Positions 7,093 to 10,596 of a stretch of DNA of 10,596 nt are shown here, piece after piece; position 1 is the first letter of the stretch, and each line of letters opens with the position of its first letter. This stretch comes from Thermoproteus sp. UBA157 (lineage in GTDB: Archaea > Thermoproteota > Thermoprotei > Thermoproteales > Thermoproteaceae). The notes under the pieces are model-generated. The model searched no databases and had not been told where the DNA came from. It worked only from the letters and a program-made list of their open reading frames with translations. The stretch spans positions 74,179 through 84,774 of the forward strand of contig DANS01000015.1 in the NCBI GenBank assembly GCA_002497345.1, in the 5' to 3' direction. The position numbers were made by a program, and so were the translations under genes.

Positions 7093-7287
7093 TGGAAGGA
7101 CCGCCAAACCGGCGCGTCAGACGCCCCAGATGCAACTTTGAAGCGCAGAGACGAGGTGCCTTTGCTCTGGGCAATCGAGCTCGCGTCCCGGCTACGAACC
7201 CTTTTTTCCGCCGAACGGACCAACGCCGTCCTTAAACGCCCGATGGAGGTCCATGAAGCGCTTGCCGCGCCCCGTCCGGGCAGATGA
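7093..7287 (+). pseudogene. Possible decayed DDE transposase fragment
   Basis: A plus-strand frame open from 7093 to a TGA at 7285-7287 contains SRLRTLFSAERTNAVLKRP (7186-7242). This resembles the C-terminal block of IS4/IS5-type DDE transposases, where an Arg-rich tyrosine/leucine segment is followed by the catalytic Glu in an ERxxxxLKR pattern and then by a basic patch (here RPGR). The DDE aspartates, a start codon and the usual hydrophobic C-terminal tail are absent, and stops bracket the fragment. Codon use differs from neighbours, with CGG/CGC/CGA arginines instead of mainly AGG. I see motif resemblance only, so an accidental open frame in GC-rich DNA remains a real alternative. It sits just where the beta-propeller remnant loses its coding character, which would fit an old insertion. 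Confidence 0.3.
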
Positions 7288-7480
7288 GGGGCTTGGTCAA
7301 GCCCCCGGGCCGGCCTGTCCCGGGCGCCGTAGAGCCCGCGCGGAAGCGCATCTCCCGACGGGCCTGGAGCAGAAAGGGGGCGCGCGAGCACTAACTTGCC
7401 GCCGAGATTAACCGGCGTCGGGAGAACCTAGCGCGGCTACCGGTGGCGGTCGCAAGAGGTCAAAAAGACCGAGGCTTGCG
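7255..7480. other. GC-rich, hairpin-rich stretch of unknown nature (possible RNA gene or mobile-element end)
   Basis: No convincing protein-coding frame is present, but many perfect inverted repeats are. GGGGCTT (7288-7294) pairs with AAGCCCC (7299-7305) around a GGTC loop. GCGC-GGAA-GCGC (7338-7349) is a stem capped by a GNRA tetraloop and nested inside GCCCG/CGGGC (7334-7338 with 7359-7363). TCTCCCGACG (7351-7360) pairs perfectly with CGTCGGGAGA (7416-7425). CTTG/CCGC at 7261-7268 can pair with GCGG and CAAG at 7446-7456 with a three-base bulge, closing a roughly 200-base domain. CGCAAG (7451-7456) alternatively pairs with CTTGCG (7475-7480). Several stems exclude each other. I did not find SRP helix 8, RNase P CR-I, 5S or tRNA motifs. 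No well-placed TATA box was found, so strand and identity are open. Confidence 0.35.
7462..7466 (-). terminator. T-run terminator of the ATP-cone gene, within a hairpin
   Basis: On the minus strand a TTTTT run occurs about 30 bases after the TAG stop of the ATP-cone gene. It forms the loop of GGTC-TTTTT-GACC, itself flanked by CGCAAG/CTTGCG. Archaeal RNA polymerase terminates at T-runs, so this is a plausible terminator; the hairpin may be incidental. Confidence 0.4.
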
Positions 7481-7496
7481 GCTTCCCGCGGATCCG

Positions 7497-7775
7497 CTAT
7501 ATCTGTAGCTCCTTGTCGGTATGCCTCCGCTTAACGGCCTTGTCGAATAGGATCCAGTTGCGGTACCATTCCTCGTTGGCCTTCTTAAGCTCCGCCAAGA
7601 TCATCCTCGCGAGATCCTTGGCGGTGACGGCCTCGCTGTCCGATACGGCGCATTCGATCTTCCTCGCTATCTTACGCGCCACGTCTAGAGGCGCTCCCGC
7701 CTTCAAGATGCTGACCACTATCTTCTCCGGCACGAACTCCTCCTCCCTTCCATCCCTCTTTATTACCTTGACCAT
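7497..7775 (-). CDS. Stand-alone ATP-cone domain protein
   Basis: The 92-residue protein consists of little more than one ATP-cone, the nucleotide-binding regulatory module found at the N-terminus of ribonucleotide reductases and in the repressor NrdR. The typical opening KVIKRDGREEEFVPEKI is followed by VVSILKAGAPLDVARKIARKIE and a C-terminal half with KDLARMILAELKKAN. There is no zinc ribbon (so it is not NrdR) and no reductase catalytic domain. It may sense ATP/dATP or nucleotides for a partner encoded elsewhere; that is inference. I chose the ATG at 7775 over the ATG at 7793 (which would add MFIFQY) because the TATA-like TTTAATT is 22 bases before 7775 and only a few bases before 7793, and because family members usually begin just before the KVIKRDG motif. 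It is divergent from the exported-protein gene. Confidence 0.85.
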   Translation of the reverse strand: MVKVIKRDGREEEFVPEKIVVSILKAGAPLDVARKIARKIECAVSDSEAVTAKDLARMILAELKKANEEWYRNWILFDKAVKRRHTDKELQI

Positions 7776-7793
7776 ATACTGAAATATGAACAT

Positions 7794-7800
7794 AATTAAA
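7794..7800 (-). promoter_or_regulatory. TATA box of the ATP-cone gene
   Basis: TTTAATT on the minus strand is centred 22 bases before the ATG at 7775. It supports the shorter start and a leaderless mRNA. Confidence 0.5.
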
Positions 7801-7828
7801 GCTTATCTGTTCTTGCACAGTTGATTTC

Positions 7829-7854
7829 ATATATTTAGCCGGAAAAAAATAAAA
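7829..7854 (+). promoter_or_regulatory. Promoter region of the exported-protein gene (two candidate TATA boxes)
   Basis: ATATATTTAG (7829-7838) lies about 33 bases before the ATG at 7866 and would give a leader of several bases. AAAATAAAA (7846-7854) lies about 25 bases before the second in-frame ATG at 7875 and would give a leaderless mRNA from there. A GAGGGG at 7858-7863 could serve as ribosome binding site, but only for 7875, since just two bases separate it from 7866. Confidence 0.4.
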
Positions 7855-7865
7855 AGAGAGGGGCT

Positions 7866-9590
7866 ATGAGATATATGGAATCCTCGAAGGCCTTGATGGC
7901 GGCGCTCCTGTTGGCGATCTTCGCGCTGCTTTTGTCGTCGGCGGTCGCGTTGCCTCGCGTTGCGCCGTTCCTCGTGAAGACGAGTAGGACCTACTGGATT
8001 GGGTACTACGACACCGGGGTCCTGGGCCCCTTGCTGTCGATACGCGGTTATCTAAACGGAAGCTCCGTCCCGATATCGGTCAGCTTGTTCATGTACACGC
8101 CGAGGGCTATCTACACCATCGGTCACTACTACGGCGAGGGCTCCGTCGATATAAACCTCACGGGCTCTCTAGTTAAATACATCGCGAGCGCGTGGAGGCG
8201 CGGCGGCGGATGGCCCTCCCTATTGGCCTTCGTGGACTACCTCTCCAACGACACAGTGAGGATTGCCGTCTTGGCCGTGCCCTACAACCCCAGCTGGTTG
8301 CTGAACGGCGATAAGATCCTGATAGCTATCGCCGTGAACTTCAGCAACATCAAGCCGCTCCCGTGGCCTAAGGCGATGCGTCGGTACAACGCCACGTTGT
8401 CTGCCGTCGGCTCTGCGCGCAAAGCAGGCGGAGATCCCTACGGCTACACGTACCTCGGCTCTTGCATGGGCAACACATCGCTAGACGTCTATATACAGGG
8501 CAACGGGCCCGACATCCCGGACGAGTGGGTCCTACAAAGCTGCTACGAGTTCGAGGGGCCGTGGCCTCTCTTCTACGTGGCTTGGGGATCCGGCGTGTGG
8601 AACAACGGCGTGATCAGTATAAGCATCGATACTGGCGGCGCTAATTACGCCGAGATTGGCAGCGGCTTCTACGCATCTTACGCGATATATAACTCCACGG
8701 GCTATTACGTAATATCCGCAACCTCGGCGGAGCCCACGTGGAGCTTCCCGCAGAATACCAATATCTTTATCGATTCCCCCCTCTGTGGATTGACAGGTGG
8801 CGTATCTGTGGTCCCCGGTAATTCCCTAGGGGTCAGTTGCGCGGCTGGCAATATGGGACCTGTATACACCGTCCCGGGCTCGGGAGCCTTATATCTAGGG
8901 CCCGTGGGCGATATAGCCGCCGTCACCTTCTACGATTGCGCTATCCAGACGGGCACATGCACGCCGGTTTATATCGCCAACGGCACCATGGTCTTGGACG
9001 TGACGTCTTACAGCTCGGGGAACCTCTACGTATACCCCTATATAGATGTGGGCAACGGCATAATCACCGCCACGCTCTCCTACCTCATAGGGCAGGGCCT
9101 TGCGGGTCGCGCCTTCGCCCTCCTCGACGGGCAGAGCTTCTACTACAATCCCGGCATAGGCTACATAGTCGAGACCTCGCCTTGTAGCAACGCGCCGGCG
9201 CCTGCCCAGGTAACCACCAGCTACGTCGACTACGTGCTTCAAGACGTGATGAACTCGTATAAGGCTGGGATACCGGGCTGGGCCGCCGACATAGGCGGAG
9301 CCATCGCCGAGTATCTGGCCGAGGCAGTTTTGGAGGATCCGTTGTTGAGCCATTTCGTGGGCTTCGCAGCCTCCTACCTGCTCAGCTATCTGGAGAGCTC
9401 GACGGCGTCGATCTACCAGACATATGTGGTCAAAGTGGCGACCAGCCCTCCGTGGGGCTTCTACGCGACTTTCGTCGGGACCCGGACCGTGGAGACGGGC
9501 AATGGAGCCTCCAATTGGCCCATGGGCGTCGTCATCAACGGCACCGGCTACTACCTCTCCTACTCCTTGGGCGAACAATGCCAGACTTGA
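7866..9590 (+). CDS. Large exported protein with eight cysteines, unknown family
   Basis: I do not recognise this 574-residue protein. The start looks like a signal peptide: a short charged region (RYMESSK), a hydrophobic stretch (about residues 9-28, LMAALLLAIFALLLSS) and a small-residue cleavage-like site, VAL/PRV, near residue 29. The rest is rich in Tyr, Gly, Ser and Thr with many short alternating hydrophobic segments, suggesting an extracellular beta-rich protein. It has eight cysteines, all in the mature part: C200, C226, C307, C325, C358, C365, C440 and C572. The even number suggests disulfides. N-glycosylation sequons occur at N64, N97, N128, N159, N175, N203, N276, N372 and N558. 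A less polar, probably helical segment spans about 468-511, but there is no obvious C-terminal anchor. No protease, glycosidase or S-layer signature is evident. An in-frame ATG at 7875 is an equally plausible start. It ends before a T-rich terminator. Confidence 0.85.
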   Translation: MRYMESSKALMAALLLAIFALLLSSAVALPRVAPFLVKTSRTYWIGYYDTGVLGPLLSIRGYLNGSSVPISVSLFMYTPRAIYTIGHYYGEGSVDINLTGSLVKYIASAWRRGGGWPSLLAFVDYLSNDTVRIAVLAVPYNPSWLLNGDKILIAIAVNFSNIKPLPWPKAMRRYNATLSAVGSARKAGGDPYGYTYLGSCMGNTSLDVYIQGNGPDIPDEWVLQSCYEFEGPWPLFYVAWGSGVWNNGVISISIDTGGANYAEIGSGFYASYAIYNSTGYYVISATSAEPTWSFPQNTNIFIDSPLCGLTGGVSVVPGNSLGVSCAAGNMGPVYTVPGSGALYLGPVGDIAAVTFYDCAIQTGTCTPVYIANGTMVLDVTSYSSGNLYVYPYIDVGNGIITATLSYLIGQGLAGRAFALLDGQSFYYNPGIGYIVETSPCSNAPAPAQVTTSYVDYVLQDVMNSYKAGIPGWAADIGGAIAEYLAEAVLEDPLLSHFVGFAASYLLSYLESSTASIYQTYVVKVATSPPWGFYATFVGTRTVETGNGASNWPMGVVINGTGYYLSYSLGEQCQT

Positions 9591-9605
9591 GCCTCTATGC
9601 GGCGC

Positions 9606-9622
9606 CTCCGCGAGCCGCGGAG
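9606..9622 (+). repeat. Small perfect hairpin after the exported-protein gene
   Basis: CTCCGCG (9606-9612) pairs perfectly with CGCGGAG (9616-9622) around a three-base loop, 16 bases beyond the stop codon. It may protect the 3' end of the mRNA; it has no T-run of its own. Confidence 0.4.
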
Positions 9623-9651
9623 ATCCAGCAACTTACGTTTAAACTGAAAGG

Positions 9652-9667
9652 ATAATATCTATATTAT
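9652..9667. promoter_or_regulatory. AT-rich inverted repeat upstream of the ncRNA promoter (possible operator)
   Basis: ATAATAT (9652-9658) and ATATTAT (9661-9667) form a perfect inverted repeat with a two-base spacer, ten bases before the TATA box at 9678. Its symmetry and position fit a regulator-binding site, but AT-rich sequence forms such repeats easily by chance. Confidence 0.25.
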
Positions 9668-9670
9668 ACA

Positions 9671-9680
9671 TTTTTTCTTT
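9671..9680 (+). terminator. T-rich terminator of the exported-protein gene
   Basis: TTTTTTCTTT is the only long T-run after this gene and fits archaeal termination at oligo-T. It directly overlaps the beginning of the TATA box for the next element, so one transcript would end where the next promoter begins. Confidence 0.5.
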
Positions 9681-9686
9681 ATAAAT
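9678..9686 (+). promoter_or_regulatory. TATA box of the candidate ncRNA
   Basis: TTTATAAAT is the closest match to a canonical archaeal TATA box in the window. By the spacing seen for the protein genes (21-25 bases from box centre to start), transcription should begin at about 9703-9707, exactly where the long terminal stem of the RNA begins. It is too far from tpiA (over 220 bases) to be that gene's main promoter, and tpiA has its own box. Confidence 0.6.
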
Positions 9687-9704
9687 TTGGAGCTAGGTTG
9701 TTTC

Positions 9705-9833
9705 AACCACGGCCACGGCCGCCCCCAGGCCGCTCCGCGGACAACCGCGGGGCTCGGGGTACGGCTCGCGGCGTCGGGCGGGCGACCGCCCGGCGTTGCG
9801 GGCCTATCGGCGCCGACGGCCGCGGCCGTGGTT
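9705..9833 (+). ncRNA. Candidate structured non-coding RNA, three-way junction
   Basis: A very GC-rich element between AT-rich flanks folds into a compact three-way junction. The ends pair: ACCACGGCCACGGCCG (9706-9721) with CGGCCGCGGCCGTGGT (9817-9832), 16 positions with one A-C mismatch, plus A9705-T9833. Arm A: CCCC (9722-9725) can pair with GGGG (9756-9759), then a nine-pair stem 9732-9740/9745-9753 is capped by ACAA. Arm B: 9763-9781 pairs with 9786-9804 over 19 continuous pairs with a GCGA (GNRA) tetraloop. A 3' linker (9805-9816) contains the palindrome TCGGCGCCGA. All five non-Watson-Crick pairs in the two arms (one in A, four in B) are G-U when read on the plus strand and would be A-C on the minus strand, which supports this strand. 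A TATA box sits at the right distance. No 5S, SRP, RNase P or tRNA signature motif was found. A leader role for tpiA is less likely, since tpiA has its own promoter; a small inverted-repeat element is an alternative. Confidence 0.6.
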
Positions 9834-9886
9834 TCTATCGCCCTCCATATCGAGGTTTTACTGGGTTTAACTATAGGGAGAGCAAG

Positions 9887-9893
9887 TTTAAAA
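9887..9893 (+). promoter_or_regulatory. TATA box of tpiA
   Basis: TTTAAAA is centred 25 bases before the ATG at 9915, predicting a leaderless tpiA mRNA independent of the upstream structured RNA. A second AT box, GTTTAACTATAG (about 9865-9876), lies further upstream and is less well placed. Confidence 0.6.
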
Positions 9894-9914
9894 CCGGTGG
9901 AGATAGCTTGATGC

Positions 9915-10592
9915 ATGAAGTTGCCGATTCTGATCATAAACTTCAAGGCGTATGGAGAGGCGGCGGGGCGGCGCGCTCTAGATATAGCTAAAGCTGCGGA
10001 GAGGGTTGCGAGGGAGCTCGGCGTGAGCATAGCCGTGGCTCCCAACCATCTAGAGCTGGCGTTGGTGGCCCAGTCGGTGGAGATACCTGTGTACGCCCAG
10101 GGAGCCGACGTCGATTCCCCGGGCGCCCACACAGCCCACGTGGCGGTGGACAACGTGAAGGAGGCGGGGGCGGCCGGGCTCATCTTGAACCACAGCGAAG
10201 CGCCCCTCAAGCTCAACGACTTGGCGAGGCTGGTGGCCAGAGCCAAGGCGGTTGGGCTCGACGTCGTGGTGTGCGCCCCCGACCCCAGGACCAGCTTGGC
10301 GGCGGCTGCCCTAGGCCCTCACGCAGTCGCCGTGGAGCCGCCGGAGCTCATAGGTACGGGGCGGGCGGTCTCCAAGTATAAGCCCGAGGCGGTCGTGGAG
10401 ACGGTCCAGCTGGTCGGCAAGCATTTCCCCGAGGTGGCGGTGATAACGGGGGCGGGGATAGAGTCGGGGGAGGACGTGGAGGCTGCGTTGAGGCTCGGCA
10501 CACGGGGCGTCCTACTCGCCAGCGCCGCCGTTAAGGCCAAGGACCACTACGCCAAGATCATGGAGCTGGCGAGGCCCCTCGCCGGGCGCTAG
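9915..10592 (+). CDS. tpiA: Triose-phosphate isomerase (archaeal type)
   Basis: The enzyme interconverts dihydroxyacetone phosphate and glyceraldehyde-3-phosphate in glycolysis and gluconeogenesis. The 225-residue length is that of the short archaeal TIMs, which form tetramers, rather than the roughly 250 of bacterial and eukaryotic enzymes. The catalytic set is complete: Asn9 and Lys11 in IINFKAYGE, His93 in LNHSEAPLKLND and Glu141 in AVEPPELIGTGRA, the last also covering the flexible lid loop. The phosphate-binding region is ITGAGIESGEDV (177-188) and GVLLASAAVKAKD (198-210). The sequence closely resembles Thermoproteus tenax TIM as I remember it. The start at 9915 places the core motif at the usual distance and agrees with the TATA box; an ATG at 9911 is out of frame. 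Cytoplasmic. The stop (TAG) is four bases before the window end, so its downstream context is unseen. Confidence 0.97.
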   Translation: MKLPILIINFKAYGEAAGRRALDIAKAAERVARELGVSIAVAPNHLELALVAQSVEIPVYAQGADVDSPGAHTAHVAVDNVKEAGAAGLILNHSEAPLKLNDLARLVARAKAVGLDVVVCAPDPRTSLAAAALGPHAVAVEPPELIGTGRAVSKYKPEAVVETVQLVGKHFPEVAVITGAGIESGEDVEAALRLGTRGVLLASAAVKAKDHYAKIMELARPLAGR

Positions 10593-10596
10593 AGCC

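Noticed and set aside
7190..7206. GGGTTCGTAG on the minus strand resembling a tRNA T-loop
   Set aside because: The flanking five-base segments cannot pair as a T stem, and no acceptor or anticodon stems fit around it.
7071..7391. Minus-strand 106-codon frame and plus-strand frame from 7254 to 7409
   Set aside because: Both are rich in CGC/CGG arginine codons unlike the AGG-rich true genes, have proline/arginine/alanine low-complexity translations, and overlap dense hairpins. I see no family resemblance.
9705..9833. 5S rRNA, SRP RNA or RNase P RNA as identity of the structured element
   Set aside because: The shape (paired ends, two arms) recalls 5S rRNA, but the GAACCCGGAAG-type loop is missing. 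There is no AGGxxCGGAAGxxAGCAG helix 8 of SRP RNA and no GGAAAGTCC or ACAGAA of RNase P RNA. A highly derived RNase P RNA (Thermoproteales have minimal forms) cannot be fully excluded by eye.
9687..9991. Two plus-strand open frames across the GC-rich block upstream of tpiA
   Set aside because: They lie over the strongly self-complementary RNA-like element, have no TATA box or ribosome site at the right spacing, show low-complexity Arg/Gly/Pro/Ala translations, and one runs into tpiA in the wrong frame.
1..10596. CRISPR arrays, tRNA genes, integrase attachment sites, replication origin
   Set aside because: No regularly spaced direct repeats, no cloverleaf with a GGTTC-type T arm, and no origin-like repeat cluster were seen on either strand.

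Overview
The window looks like chromosome of a hyperthermophilic crenarchaeon of the Thermoproteales, most likely Thermoproteus or a close relative. Three things point there: a short (225 aa) archaeal-type triose-phosphate isomerase very like my memory of the Thermoproteus tenax enzyme; a tungsten-type aldehyde:ferredoxin oxidoreductase; and GC-rich genes with AGG/AAG/ATA-rich codon use, each preceded by an archaeal TATA box whose centre lies only 21-25 bases before the start codon (largely leaderless mRNAs).

Layout. 1-662 (-): HtrA/DegP-like serine protease, cut by the window edge. 723-1532 (+): aldo/keto reductase, divergent from the protease across a small shared promoter region. 1660-3456 (+): aldehyde ferredoxin oxidoreductase family protein. 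3483-6119 (+): aconitase with its own TATA box directly after the oxidoreductase stop. 6116-6876 (-): HepT/MntA (HEPN/nucleotidyltransferase) toxin-antitoxin pair, whose last gene overlaps the aconitase end tail to tail in a shared CTAG. 6877-7496: no intact gene; it holds a C-terminal remnant of a beta-propeller-like protein (-), a possible decayed DDE transposase fragment (+) and a hairpin-rich GC-rich stretch. 7497-7775 (-): stand-alone ATP-cone protein. 7866-9590 (+): a large exported protein with eight cysteines and no family I recognise. 9591-9914: a T-rich terminator, then a TATA box and a very GC-rich, highly structured element of about 130 bases that I interpret as an independent non-coding RNA gene, then the tpiA promoter. 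9915-10592 (+): triose-phosphate isomerase.

Together the metabolic genes belong to central carbon metabolism: tpiA in glycolysis/gluconeogenesis, aconitase in the citric acid cycle, and the oxidoreductase and aldo/keto reductase in aldehyde chemistry. The accessory part (6116-9590) carries the toxin-antitoxin module, gene debris and the exported protein. The most notable observation is the candidate three-way-junction RNA at about 9705-9833. Its stem begins where its TATA box predicts transcription to start, and it lacks the hallmark motifs of 5S rRNA, SRP RNA, RNase P RNA or tRNA that I could look for by eye.
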